This document shows positions 27,670 through 37,179 of a DNA stretch of 64,000 nucleotides, one piece after another (position 1 is the stretch's first letter; the number at the start of each line of letters is the position of its first letter). Under the pieces are notes generated by a model that was given only the letters and a program-made list of their open reading frames with translations, searched no databases and was not told the DNA's origin. Both the position numbers and the translations under genes were made by a program. This stretch comes from Saprospiraceae bacterium (GTDB taxonomy: Bacteria > Bacteroidota > Bacteroidia > Chitinophagales > Saprospiraceae), in assembly GCA_016710235.1 (NCBI GenBank), contig JADJLG010000001.1:1-64000 (forward strand), written 5' to 3'.

Positions 27670-28509
27670 ATGAAAGAAAAAATTTTCAAAGCAATCAACG
27701 GTTGGCTTGTGCTATTCTTAGTTTTCGCCTTGTTGGCGGCAGGCTTTATTTTTCAAAACCCTATTCTATGGGTTATTTTAGGTGTAACTGCGAGTATTAT
27801 CACGCTTGGATTTACTATAATCTCTCCAAACAATGCGGTCGTCATGACCTTATTTGGAAAGTATGTGGGATCTATCAAAGAAGACGGCTTCTTTTGGACA
27901 AATCCATTTTTCTTCAAGAAAAGACTAACACTTCGTGCCAATAACTTTGATAGCGAAAGGTTGAAGGTCAATGACAAAAGAGGTAACCCGATCCAAATCA
28001 GTGTCATTTTGGTGTGGAGAGTACGTGATACGTTCAAAGCAGCTTTTGAAGTAACAGACTTTATGTCTTTCGTCAGGGTGCAAACAGATGCTGCAGTAAG
28101 AAAGCTTGCTGGTATTTATCCTTACGATCATATTGATGATAATGACGAAATCACGCTTAGGTCGGGACACCAGGAGATCAATGAACAGCTTGAAAAAGAA
28201 CTTCAAGAGCGCCTGAATATTGCAGGTATTGAAGTTTTGGAAGCTCGTATAGGCTATCTCGCTTATGCTCCGGAAATAGCTGCCGTTATGCTCAAAAGGC
28301 AGCAAGCTGAAGCTATCGTCGCTGCCAGGTACAAAATTGTTGAAGGTGCACTGGGAATGGTAGATGGTGCCTTGACTCAATTGGACAATAAAAAATTAGC
28401 CAGTTGGAATGATAAAGAGAAAGTAAACCTCATCAGCAATCTCATGGTGGTTTTGTGTTCCGACAAAGAGGCTGTACCAACTATTGAAATGTCTGCAAAT
28501 GAGCGATAA
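27670..28509 (+). CDS. SPFH/stomatin-family membrane protein
   Basis: A 279-residue protein. Two hydrophobic segments (about residues 12-30 and 34-52) anchor it, then an SPFH domain begins near ISPNNAVVMTLFGKYVGSI, with KDRGNPIQISVILVWRV-type strands and the FVRVQTDAAVRKLAG helix. The C-terminal part is a coiled coil containing AEAIVAARYKIVEGA. SPFH proteins form membrane microdomain cages and often act with proteases or in membrane stress. A strong intrinsic terminator ends its transcript. No NfeD or protease gene is adjacent, so a partner is not known. Confidence 0.88.
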   Translation: MKEKIFKAINGWLVLFLVFALLAAGFIFQNPILWVILGVTASIITLGFTIISPNNAVVMTLFGKYVGSIKEDGFFWTNPFFFKKRLTLRANNFDSERLKVNDKRGNPIQISVILVWRVRDTFKAAFEVTDFMSFVRVQTDAAVRKLAGIYPYDHIDDNDEITLRSGHQEINEQLEKELQERLNIAGIEVLEARIGYLAYAPEIAAVMLKRQQAEAIVAARYKIVEGALGMVDGALTQLDNKKLASWNDKEKVNLISNLMVVLCSDKEAVPTIEMSANER

Positions 28510-28589
28510 TTTTTCGGACACTCCAGACAATTGAAGCGCGGCTCATCCAAATTTGGATAACAATAAAATTACCGAATGAAAGTCGGTTC

Positions 28590-28620
28590 AATGCGTGGGT
28601 TCACTCACGCATTTTTTTTT
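28590..28620 (+). terminator. Intrinsic terminator after the SPFH gene
   Basis: AATGCGTG (28590-28597) and CACGCATT (28606-28613) pair perfectly around an 8-nt loop and run into an uninterrupted T-tract up to 28620. It lies 80 bp after the SPFH stop. Confidence 0.85.
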
Positions 28621-28954
28621 GATAGCAAATTCGCTTAATCATTCTGACAATTAATTTGAAAATATAGAATGGATGAAATTACAACACCCTGCATCCTCAT
28701 TGATTACATGGCATCTGATTTCATTTTGAGACCAACCATGCCGCCCTCTTTGAATTTTCGCCAGAATCAACTGCATTGAATTCAGGATTTTCTGCGAAAT
28801 TAAATTACTTCGTACAACTCCGAATTACATGGTAGGCTCAGTTAATCCCGACTAAAAAAATACATACTCATTGTAACAATTTGGATAGTCCGGGCATTAT
28901 TCCTTGTGTTTTACTTTAAAGCTTGGATTTTATAAATCCATTTGCTCATTTTTT
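28621..28954. other. Intergenic, no feature recognised
   Basis: About 330 bp of mixed AT-rich sequence between the SPFH terminator and the MFS start. I see no gene, RNA or convincing promoter. A short TACTTTAA-like box at 28912-28919 is close to the -7 consensus. Confidence 0.5.
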
Positions 28955-30190
28955 ATGCTCCAACGCACAATTGGTATATACAAGGATTCTTTTGGTGGGT
29001 TGCAATCCACCGTGTGGTTGCTCTCTGCGCTGCAATTGATCAATCGCAGTGGGACCATGGTATTGCCTTTTATGTCCATGTACATGACCCAAAAGTTGGG
29101 TGCGACACTATCTCAGGCAGGAGTTGTTTTGATGTGTTTTGGACTGGGTGCAATCGTGGGCTCTTTTGCAGGTGGAAAATTAACAGACAATATCGGACAC
29201 CGCAAAGTGATGATCGGATCACTTTTTGCCGGAGGCATCTTTTTCATCTTCCTAGGTTATTTAAAAAACTACCAGTTGATCTGCCTGTTTTCCTTCCTAT
29301 TATCTGCAATCAATGAAGCATTCCGACCGGCAAATATGGCAGCCATAGGATCGTACAGTGACGAGACCAATCGCACACGGTCTTCATCATTGGTCCGTCT
29401 CTCCGTCAATCTGGGATGGGCAGTAGGTGCCAGCATCGGAGGATGGATTGCAGCCCACAATTATCAATGGTTGTTTTGGGTAGATGGCACAACGAATCTG
29501 GTCGCAGCCGGTTTTGCCATGATTTTTTTACCAAAGGGAACAGAAGAAGGAAAGCGACAAAAAAAATCTGATGAAACAGGATTGGTGAATTCAGTTTGGA
29601 AAGACTCTGACTACCTGATATTTGTGCTATTGAAGTTTTTGTATGCAATTTGTTTTTTTCAATTATTCAGTACACTTCCGGTTTTTTTAAAAACAATTTA
29701 TGTATTAGGAGAACATCAAATTGGTTGGGTGATGGCACTCAACGGACTATTGATAGCTATATTTGAAATGGTCATCGTATTTAAGCTTTCTCAAAAAAAC
29801 AATTATCAAGCTTATATTTTTATAGGCACCATTCTGATGGGAATTTCATTCATCATATTGAATTTTGTGTTTACAAATTTATTTGCTATGGCATTGATTT
29901 CGTCGATCATCATTACAGCTGCAGAAATCCTGACGATGCCATTTATGATGGGTTATATGCTCAATCGCGCTCACCCAAGCAATCTGGGGCAGTATGCCTC
30001 ACTGTACGTACTCGCATTCGCAGGTGCCAATGTGGTTGGACCATTGACAGGTTCTATGATCGCAGATCACTATGGCTTCAATTTTTTGTGGTGGTGTGTG
30101 TGTGGATTATGTATTCTCACAGCATTTGGTTATGTCCTACTATTCAAACGCACATCACAGAAAGTGGTGACATCTCAGAATATCGATTAA
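28955..30190 (+). CDS. MFS transporter
   Basis: A 411-residue carrier with 12 predicted transmembrane helices, from the ATG at 28955 (MLQRTIGIYKDSF). The MFS loop 2-3 motif is GGKLTDNIGHRKVMIGS, and the symmetric half follows in the second part (KLSQKNNYQAYIFIG). It resembles drug/proton antiporters of the DHA1 group, but substrates cannot be inferred. There is an in-frame GTG at 28904, which would add an unlikely hydrophobic stretch. No co-transcribed gene follows. Confidence 0.85.
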   Translation: MLQRTIGIYKDSFGGLQSTVWLLSALQLINRSGTMVLPFMSMYMTQKLGATLSQAGVVLMCFGLGAIVGSFAGGKLTDNIGHRKVMIGSLFAGGIFFIFLGYLKNYQLICLFSFLLSAINEAFRPANMAAIGSYSDETNRTRSSSLVRLSVNLGWAVGASIGGWIAAHNYQWLFWVDGTTNLVAAGFAMIFLPKGTEEGKRQKKSDETGLVNSVWKDSDYLIFVLLKFLYAICFFQLFSTLPVFLKTIYVLGEHQIGWVMALNGLLIAIFEMVIVFKLSQKNNYQAYIFIGTILMGISFIILNFVFTNLFAMALISSIIITAAEILTMPFMMGYMLNRAHPSNLGQYASLYVLAFAGANVVGPLTGSMIADHYGFNFLWWCVCGLCILTAFGYVLLFKRTSQKVVTSQNID

Positions 30191-30325
30191 ATCTGTTTTT
30201 TGCAGTAGAAATTTGTTGTGGGCAAACACTTTAGGACATAATCCAAATATTACAGATGAGGATCTGATGCGCAACAAATTGAATGTATCATCCGGATATA
30301 AGCGACAAAAAAATCACATCAAGAA

Positions 30326-30354
30326 AAAAGGTCGTCAAACTATGACGACCTTTT
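30326..30354. terminator. Bidirectional intrinsic terminator
   Basis: AAAAGGTCGTCA (30326-30337) and TGACGACCTTTT (30343-30354) pair over 12 bp around a 5-nt loop. It sits between the convergent MFS carrier and beta-barrel genes, with A-rich and T-rich flanks, so it can stop both transcripts. Confidence 0.9.
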
Positions 30355-30379
30355 CTATATAAATAAATTGATCTTCTGA

Positions 30380-31105
30380 TTAGAAACTGAAAATCGTAGC
30401 TCTCTTGCTACAAGAAGATTTTCCATAGAAACCCAAGGCAAAATTCGCTTCCATCATGATTTGAACGAAAGCCGCATTTGTCGATTTAGATGAATATTGT
30501 GCTACCTGATTTGGTGTCGGATATTTAGCTGCTTTTCCATCAGCATTAATCATATCTCCAAATCCATAGCCCATGCGCAATCCAATCATAGTAGTGAAAG
30601 TTTCATAGTTGAACAAATATCCTCCTATGCCAAATACTCCGGATAGATAGTTTTTGTTGTAATAGTCTGTCACATCGGTATTAGGATCGTTGGGATCATT
30701 ATTTTTAACTTTCTGGACCAAAGAGTACTGCGGACCTAACTCTACATAAACACCATCTTTTTGCATTCTGTAGAGCAAAGCGAGGTCTATATTATTCCAG
30801 GAAATTTTGTGATCGTATCTGGTATTTGATTTCAGGTAATCAAACTTTTGGTTAAATCCTGAATATAATGCATCAATAGTAATACCATTGTACAAACCAA
30901 AGAACAAACCTACCTTCCCTCCTATAGAATAGCCTCCATTCAAGTGATGTTCGTAGTCTTTGTCATCAAAAAGATTTGAGTTCAATAAGCCGGTCAAACC
31001 ATAACCTCCCTTGAGACCTGCGTCCATCCATGCGTAAACTTTCTGCGCTTGGGAAGTTTGATTGACTAATAATGCAAGAAAAAATAGAAATACAATTTTT
31101 TTCAT
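30380..31105 (-). CDS. Outer-membrane beta-barrel protein
   Basis: A 241-residue protein from the ATG at 31105, whose start gives a proper signal peptide (MKKIVFLFFLALLVNQTSQA). The mature part is glycine- and aromatic-rich with alternating strands, for example LKGGYGLTGLL and GGYSIGGKVGLFFGLYNGI, consistent with a PorT-like or OmpW-like barrel. A cysteine lies near the C terminus (KSSCSKRATIFSF). It lies 38 bp downstream of the proline dehydrogenase gene. No specific role is recognised. Confidence 0.7.
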   Translation of the reverse strand: MKKIVFLFFLALLVNQTSQAQKVYAWMDAGLKGGYGLTGLLNSNLFDDKDYEHHLNGGYSIGGKVGLFFGLYNGITIDALYSGFNQKFDYLKSNTRYDHKISWNNIDLALLYRMQKDGVYVELGPQYSLVQKVKNNDPNDPNTDVTDYYNKNYLSGVFGIGGYLFNYETFTTMIGLRMGYGFGDMINADGKAAKYPTPNQVAQYSSKSTNAAFVQIMMEANFALGFYGKSSCSKRATIFSF

Positions 31106-31143
31106 CGATATCATTTTATTTCGTTTAATAAATTTACAAGTCA

Positions 31144-32337
31144 TTATTTGATGAGCCCTCTTCTTTTCATTTCGCTGTCCAGTAATTTTAATTCCCTGCT
31201 CATGTCACCGGTCACACTGCTATTCTCCTGAGCACGACGTATGAGATAAGGGATGACATCTTTTATGGGGCCATAAGGAACATATTTGGCCACAATATAA
31301 TCATGTGCAGCTAAATTGAATGTGAGATTGTCGCTCATGCCGTACAGCTGGCAGAAATTCATATGAGGATGGTCTACAGGAATATTGTTCTGCTTCATTA
31401 ATTCTACCTGCAGAGCATTGCTTTCCCAATTGTGCGAAGAATTGACCAGAGAAATCTGTTCCGGAAACTGCACACAAAATCTTATCGCATCGTTATACTG
31501 ATTGTCGGTAGCTTCCTTATTTACCTGGATTGGATCTTCTATCTGGAGTTGTGAGGCACGCTGTCTTTCTTTCTCCATATAGGCTCCTCTGACAATTTTA
31601 GCACCGAAAATAAAATTCTGTTTTTTCGCAGATTCAAAATCTTCCTTCATTGCATCAAGCCTACCCTTTCTATACATCTGGTAAGTATTGTACAAAATTG
31701 GTTTTTCTTTATTGTACTTTACCATACATCTCATAACCAGCTGGTCGATAGGATTTTGTATCCAGCTTTCTTCTGCATCTACAAATATGGAAACACCGAG
31801 CTCATAAGCTTTCTCGCATAATAATTCGAAGCGCTCTTCCAATCTCTCAAAACACACTTTACTATAGTTGTCTAACTCAGCTCCGGCATGAATTTTTTCC
31901 AACACAGAAAATGGAATATATCCCGTCAGTTTTGTTGAAATCACAGGAACATTTGAACTTGAATATGCAAATTCTATTGCGTTTAGATTTTCATCTAAGG
32001 TGTGTTTGAAATCTTCTTCAGTCTCCTTTGCTTCAACACCATAATCAAGTATAGTCAGCGTTTTTTTTGAATACAGTTTGTCGATCACCTTTTGACATTC
32101 CAGAAGGCTGGTACCACCACAAAACTGCTTAAAAATTGTTTCTTTAATGATCTGGTCTCCGATATGAAAAGGCAGATTGGCTAATAGATTACCAAAAAAA
32201 CTTCCCATTTTTACCAAACTCGGTTTGTTCATCAATCTGAACAGATAATGCGTTTGTCTGAGTTCTCTGTCTGACTTGTGAGAAAAGGCTATTTCAGTAT
32301 TTAAAAAGTCAATATTCGGCTCGCCTGGTTCGGTCAT
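31144..32337 (-). CDS. putA: Proline dehydrogenase (monofunctional)
   Basis: A 397-residue FAD enzyme from the ATG at 32337, just 4 bp after the aroE stop. It oxidises proline to pyrroline-5-carboxylate and donates electrons to the quinone pool. The beta/alpha barrel motifs are seen as KIVRGAYMEKER (about 255-265), SHNWESNALQ and the active-site-like QLYGMSDNLTF and ARRAQENSS stretches near the C terminus; the last is the RxxR-type proline-binding pair. No aldehyde dehydrogenase domain is fused, so the name putA follows the single-domain use in Bacteroidota. Confidence 0.9.
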   Translation of the reverse strand: MTEPGEPNIDFLNTEIAFSHKSDRELRQTHYLFRLMNKPSLVKMGSFFGNLLANLPFHIGDQIIKETIFKQFCGGTSLLECQKVIDKLYSKKTLTILDYGVEAKETEEDFKHTLDENLNAIEFAYSSSNVPVISTKLTGYIPFSVLEKIHAGAELDNYSKVCFERLEERFELLCEKAYELGVSIFVDAEESWIQNPIDQLVMRCMVKYNKEKPILYNTYQMYRKGRLDAMKEDFESAKKQNFIFGAKIVRGAYMEKERQRASQLQIEDPIQVNKEATDNQYNDAIRFCVQFPEQISLVNSSHNWESNALQVELMKQNNIPVDHPHMNFCQLYGMSDNLTFNLAAHDYIVAKYVPYGPIKDVIPYLIRRAQENSSVTGDMSRELKLLDSEMKRRGLIK

Positions 32338-32341
32338 AATT

Positions 32342-33073
32342 TTAAAGCTTCGTCCAAAATTTCCACGACAATGCAGCCTGTCTCCATAACATGTCCAGGC
32401 CATTTTTGATGTGGACTTGATGTAAAGATCCTAAGCTCAAAAATAATGTTTTTTCGGGATTGTACACCAGATCATAGAAATAGAATGTTTTATCCAAAAG
32501 CTCATACGGCAACAATGCTGCGGTCTGAGTATGTGGATACATCCCCAGCGGTGTGGTGTTGACGATCAGTTTGAATCTGTTCAGAAAGAAAGGATCCAAT
32601 TGTAGCGCAGTGTCAGGAGATGCGCGATTGACCACCAGAAAAGGGATACCACGCTGCGCCAGCGCCCATTGTACTGCTCTCGAAGCACCACCCTGTCCCA
32701 GAACGAGTGCCGAATCCATAAAATCCTGAGGTAGAAAATCGCTCAGGCTGTCTAAAAAGGCCGGTCCGTCTGTATTGTGACCTTTCCATTTGCCGTCCAC
32801 ATTTTTCACAGCATTGATGGCCCCGATTTCTTGAGCTTCCGGTGTCAGCGAGGCCAGAAAAGGCAAAATTGCTGTCTTGTACGGTATGGTAACATTGAAA
32901 CCTTTCAGGTGATCGTATTCCGACAGAAAAGCTTCCAATCCGGATTCATCTTCAATAGGAAAATTGAAATATTTGTGATCGTGCAGCCCTTCTTTTTCAA
33001 AAAAATCATTGAAATATTTTTGTGAAAAAGAATGTGATAAAGATTTGCCTATTAATCCAAAGGTCTGCTGCAT
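32342..33073 (-). CDS. aroE: Shikimate dehydrogenase
   Basis: A 243-residue NADP-dependent enzyme of the shikimate pathway. Its opening FGLIGKSLSHSFSQKYFNDFF contains the substrate-binding Ser pair, and the NVTIPYKTAIL stretch carries the catalytic Lys. The nucleotide site is VLGQGGASRAVQWAL. The C terminus NGLDMLWRQAALSWKFW is typical. It is shorter than Escherichia coli AroE (about 270 residues), as is usual in Bacteroidota. It forms a two-gene unit with proline dehydrogenase, with 4 bp between them. Confidence 0.92.
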   Translation of the reverse strand: MQQTFGLIGKSLSHSFSQKYFNDFFEKEGLHDHKYFNFPIEDESGLEAFLSEYDHLKGFNVTIPYKTAILPFLASLTPEAQEIGAINAVKNVDGKWKGHNTDGPAFLDSLSDFLPQDFMDSALVLGQGGASRAVQWALAQRGIPFLVVNRASPDTALQLDPFFLNRFKLIVNTTPLGMYPHTQTAALLPYELLDKTFYFYDLVYNPEKTLFLSLGSLHQVHIKNGLDMLWRQAALSWKFWTKL

Positions 33074-33143
33074 GATCCAAAAGTTCTTATACTAATCAGG
33101 ATTTGCAGAAAGATAATCTACAGAACTCACCACTGCATCTGGA

Positions 33144-36101
33144 TTATTCCGGCTTCTTGATAGAATAATTTTTGTCGAAAAAAGGTTTGTATTCTTTAAA
33201 GGATTTGGACTTCAATACTTCCCGATAATTATTCTGACTAATGACATAGATCTCGTAATTTGTAAAGCCGTTGATATATTCCAATTCTCTTTTGATCACA
33301 TTGCGATAATAGTTCATCGCTGCATCTTTGCTTTCAAACTTTCTGATCAGATATACCGGATTGTTGTCGTCAATATCCAATTGCACCGTACTCATTTTTA
33401 AATTGTCTGATTTGTGGTATTTCACATTGTAGTCGGATATTGAAAGTTTGATATTCTGTTCATCTTTTGAGCTTGGATTGTACAACTGAATCGTGATGAA
33501 ATGCAGCACGTTATCTTCTGCAGTAAATTTTGCACTATTTTCTGTAAGATTTGTCACTTCGACAAATGCGTCTTTGTCACCTTTCAGGAAGCGAAGAATT
33601 TCTTTGGCTTTGGTCTCTTCAGGAGTTGATGGATAATTGGCCACAACATCGCGAAGTGAATTGATGTATACGTCCTTCCCCTGAGTACTGCCTACGCAGA
33701 GAACCGTGAGCAAGGCTATTTTTGCTTGCAAGGGGTGTGGTCCTTTCATTTTTGATTGAAGGCTCTGCAATTGCTCATAAGCCAAAGCGTAATTTGACTT
33801 GCTGTAATTTTCAAATGCCATTTTATAGTCTTCAGCGATGGAATCTTTGCGGATGGAAAGTGATTTTGAATATTCCGGATCCATCAATGATTTACCATAA
33901 CGCGTATCCGGAAACTCCCTCTTGATTTGGTCAGCATAGGAATTAGCGCAACCCGCATCATTCAGATCCATGCAATTCAGGTAAAGTATGTACAACACAT
34001 CTGCTTTGTGGACTGACTCAGGATACCTCTTCAACAATGCTGTCAAGGCGTCCTTAGACTTCTGGTAGGCGTGTATTTTGTCCCTGTAATTCAAGCCTAA
34101 CAGATACATGGCTTCTTCAATCTTTTGGTTGGCTTCTCTGAGCTCTTCAGGAGTATCCGGCAGAGCATTGAGTATCTGTGCGAGATCTGCCTCCAAGCTG
34201 TCCTGGTTTTCAGTAGTTTCGACTCCGGACTTGACTTCTTCGGCTATGTTAAAGCTGGTTTTGTTGCTTCTGCGCCAGTTGTCTTCCAGAAGTCGGTTGC
34301 CCCAAGATTGTTGAAACTCACTCCTACCGCGATTTGTTGCACGGATATCGTAGGCAAAAAATGTGCTCAGCTTTCCGCTGCTTGAGTTATTTTTTTCGTT
34401 CTGTTCGTTGATATTGTTCAATCCACTTTCAGCCCAGGCTCCGATATCCTCTACCCGATTTCCCAATCTCGGGAATTTTTTTCCGGATGGGCCGGGGATT
34501 TCTGCCAATTTTGGCTTATTGGCATTTTTCATTTGTATCGCAAGTGAACGCTTTTCTTTTACCGGAAGCTGAGACATCCGGATAAGGCTATCTTGCAAAA
34601 CAATGACCTCGGTGTTTTTTGCGATTTCACTGAGGTTGGCAACCAGAAGAGAAACATCCTTTCGTCGCTCGTCATTCTTCGGAATAAAACTCAGTGTACT
34701 GTCGTAATAATATTTGGCCTGAACAAAATTCTCCTGATCGAAAAAATGATTCGCCAAAAGATAATAGTTTTCTGCTTTCAGGTCATTGGTAATCTGCGGT
34801 GACTGGAGCGATTGGTTGAGGTAGTTGATGGCATCAGCTGTCTGGTTATTTTTCAAACTGATCAAAGCCAGGTAATGGTAAATTTCGCTGAAGAACTCTT
34901 CATTCTTACTTTCTTTCAACATCTTCTGGAGCTGAGAGGCGATATCTGTCTGAGATCCTCCCAGGTCTGATTCGTTTACTGACTTGCTCAACAGAGCATG
35001 GAACTCCATGTAATAATCAGGCTTGAAATGCAGACATTGGTTAAAGGCTTCCTGTGACGCCGCAAAGTTTTTCTGCTTCTGGTACAGTTGCCCCACGATA
35101 TAAGCATACCTCGCTTTTTTCTTTTTCTTTTTGGTGACGGAAATCGCTTGCTGTAATGCCTGAATCGCCATTTCGTCTTTTTTGGATTTTATATACAGAT
35201 CAGCTTTTGAGGCATAGAGTTCCGACTTCAGTTTTGTTGGAGTCAGAGGATCCTTTTCAGCATCCTGAAACAATCTTTCGGCTTCATAATACTTGCCCCT
35301 TTCTATCAGGTTTTTACCCGACCAGATCAATGCCTCCCAGTATGCCGGTGTGTGCTTGACCAACCAGTTGCCTTCATTTGTAATTTCTTTGTTGGATTTA
35401 GCTTTGACGGGCTTGGGTGTTTCGATCTTGTCTTCGACGACTGTTTTTGTGTTCTTCTCCGTAGGCACTGTTGGTTTGCTGGTCTTTATCCCTTTTTTCC
35501 TGTCTTTGGCTGCTTTTTTCTTTTGCTTTAGAGCCTCCTTTTTGGCTTTTTCTCTTGCCTTGGCTTTGGCTTCGGCTTTCTCTTTGAGTTCTTTTTTACG
35601 GTCAGCTGCTTCTTCTTTTTTCTGCTTGGCTGTCTTTGCTTTTATCTTCTTCAGGCTGGTCTTGTTCTTGTAAGGATTGTATGTTTCCAGCAGAAACCGA
35701 TATGAGTTTTCTGCAGTCTCGTAGTCCTTTTTATAGTATTGAGCTTTGCTGAGCAAAAGGTAGCAATCGTCGGCCCAACGAGCCACTTTATGGAGAGTCA
35801 GGTCCACCGATAGTTTTTCAATCGCCTTGTCAAGATTGGGCTTGTGGGACTCGACTGTGGGCAGCGCATTGTACGGAAATACAGGAAGCACTCTGGAATA
35901 ATTGTCCTTGTAGGATTGTTCCATCGCCAAGACGGTCTCGTGTACCAATTCATTGGCATTGAAATAACCATTATAGTAAGAAGTCGTGTTGTGATAAAAC
36001 TTCTTGATTCCCGAAACTTCGCCTTTTTTCTTTCTGGTCACACAGGCTGAGGCAAGCAGGGAGATCAGGGAAAGTACTACAACAATTCTCAAAAATTTCA
36101 T
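33144..36101 (-). CDS. sprE: T9SS lipoprotein SprE/PorW
   Basis: A 985-residue TPR lipoprotein. The lipobox Cys is about residue 20 (LLASACVTRKKK), and the opening KKFYHNTTSYYNGYFNANEL is the characteristic SprE/PorW start. TPR units run through much of the body, and a C-terminal domain (FITIQLYNPSSKDEQN to YNVKYHKSDNLKMS) resembles the PorW end. SprE/PorW is essential for T9SS and gliding, linking the ring to the outer-membrane translocon. An unusual Lys/Ala/Glu-rich stretch at about residues 152-235 interrupts the TPR region. It is divergent from the M23 gene. Confidence 0.9.
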   Translation of the reverse strand: MKFLRIVVVLSLISLLASACVTRKKKGEVSGIKKFYHNTTSYYNGYFNANELVHETVLAMEQSYKDNYSRVLPVFPYNALPTVESHKPNLDKAIEKLSVDLTLHKVARWADDCYLLLSKAQYYKKDYETAENSYRFLLETYNPYKNKTSLKKIKAKTAKQKKEEAADRKKELKEKAEAKAKAREKAKKEALKQKKKAAKDRKKGIKTSKPTVPTEKNTKTVVEDKIETPKPVKAKSNKEITNEGNWLVKHTPAYWEALIWSGKNLIERGKYYEAERLFQDAEKDPLTPTKLKSELYASKADLYIKSKKDEMAIQALQQAISVTKKKKKKARYAYIVGQLYQKQKNFAASQEAFNQCLHFKPDYYMEFHALLSKSVNESDLGGSQTDIASQLQKMLKESKNEEFFSEIYHYLALISLKNNQTADAINYLNQSLQSPQITNDLKAENYYLLANHFFDQENFVQAKYYYDSTLSFIPKNDERRKDVSLLVANLSEIAKNTEVIVLQDSLIRMSQLPVKEKRSLAIQMKNANKPKLAEIPGPSGKKFPRLGNRVEDIGAWAESGLNNINEQNEKNNSSSGKLSTFFAYDIRATNRGRSEFQQSWGNRLLEDNWRRSNKTSFNIAEEVKSGVETTENQDSLEADLAQILNALPDTPEELREANQKIEEAMYLLGLNYRDKIHAYQKSKDALTALLKRYPESVHKADVLYILYLNCMDLNDAGCANSYADQIKREFPDTRYGKSLMDPEYSKSLSIRKDSIAEDYKMAFENYSKSNYALAYEQLQSLQSKMKGPHPLQAKIALLTVLCVGSTQGKDVYINSLRDVVANYPSTPEETKAKEILRFLKGDKDAFVEVTNLTENSAKFTAEDNVLHFITIQLYNPSSKDEQNIKLSISDYNVKYHKSDNLKMSTVQLDIDDNNPVYLIRKFESKDAAMNYYRNVIKRELEYINGFTNYEIYVISQNNYREVLKSKSFKEYKPFFDKNYSIKKPE

Positions 36102-36253
36102 ACGTTTGAAGCTAAATAGTCATCACACTCCTCTGTCGGGCGAACTTTGCTGAGTCCTGCATTCCGGAATCTTGTGATTTATTTTTTACTGAAATACAAT
36201 ACTGTACAACTAAAAACAGGGCAAATTTATTTTAAAAAAGCTAAATATTTCTC

Positions 36254-37153
36254 ATGTCTTCCAAATGGTCTTCTCTAAAAAATAAACTTCGGACCCACCT
36301 GGAAAAAAGTTTCCTTCTCATCCTGAGAGATGAGGAGACTTTTGAAGAAACTGCTTCATATAAACTGACCCTCCTGAATATCTATATTCTGGGGAGTTCG
36401 ATACTGCTCGTCGTAGGGATTCTCTTGTGGCTACTCATCGTGTTCACCCCCCTGAGAAAATATATTCCGGGATATGGAGATGTAAGCTACCAACCGGAAT
36501 ACACCAAACTGCAAAAAAAGCTGACAGAAGTTGAAGAGCAGTTGAAAGCACAGGAAGTCTATATTGAGGGTATCCAAAGAGTTCTTACCGGCAACCCACA
36601 GACCTCCAAGGACATCACCAAAGATGTAAAGTTGGTTCAGGAATCTGCACAACCCGTCAAAAGAATCAGAGAAGACTCCTTACTGCGCAATGAGTTTGAA
36701 AGCCAACCCTTGAAAAAGGTCAACACCATAAGTGGTACTTATTCCGGCGCGAAAGCAACGATCCGTCAGATCGATCTGGCCGATATTAAGTTTTTTCCTC
36801 CGCTAAGTGGCCCTCAAGGAGCCAGATATGGCCCTGACAAAGACCACCTTGGAGTCGATATTATCGCGCCTGCAAACTCCCCTATCAAAGCGGTACTGGC
36901 AGGAACCGTACTGCAATCTGACTGGACACTGGAAAATGGTCATATGATCTCCATCCAGCATGATTTCAATCTGGTATCCATCTACAAGCACAACTCCGCC
37001 CTGCTCAAGAAAACAGGCGCTCAAGTGAAAGCAGGCGAGGTGATCGCCATCATAGGCAATACGGGTACGCTTACCAACGGTCCTCATCTTCACTTCGAGC
37101 TGTGGCAAAACGGGAGGCCCATTAATCCGGCACTCGTATTCAAATTTGATTGA
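36254..37153 (+). CDS. M23 peptidase with membrane anchor and coiled coil
   Basis: A 299-residue protein. A transmembrane helix at about 42-66 anchors it, a short coiled coil (about 82-112) follows, and the M23/LytM domain covers about 175-299. The zinc-binding residues are present: HLGVD at 198-202 (H198, D202) and HLHFEL at 278-283 (H278 and H280), so it can be catalytic. It probably cuts peptidoglycan cross-links at division or elongation sites. It is divergently placed next to sprE. Confidence 0.9.
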   Translation: MSSKWSSLKNKLRTHLEKSFLLILRDEETFEETASYKLTLLNIYILGSSILLVVGILLWLLIVFTPLRKYIPGYGDVSYQPEYTKLQKKLTEVEEQLKAQEVYIEGIQRVLTGNPQTSKDITKDVKLVQESAQPVKRIREDSLLRNEFESQPLKKVNTISGTYSGAKATIRQIDLADIKFFPPLSGPQGARYGPDKDHLGVDIIAPANSPIKAVLAGTVLQSDWTLENGHMISIQHDFNLVSIYKHNSALLKKTGAQVKAGEVIAIIGNTGTLTNGPHLHFELWQNGRPINPALVFKFD

Positions 37154-37179
37154 CGACAAGCTTTGTGCTTCGAGACAGA

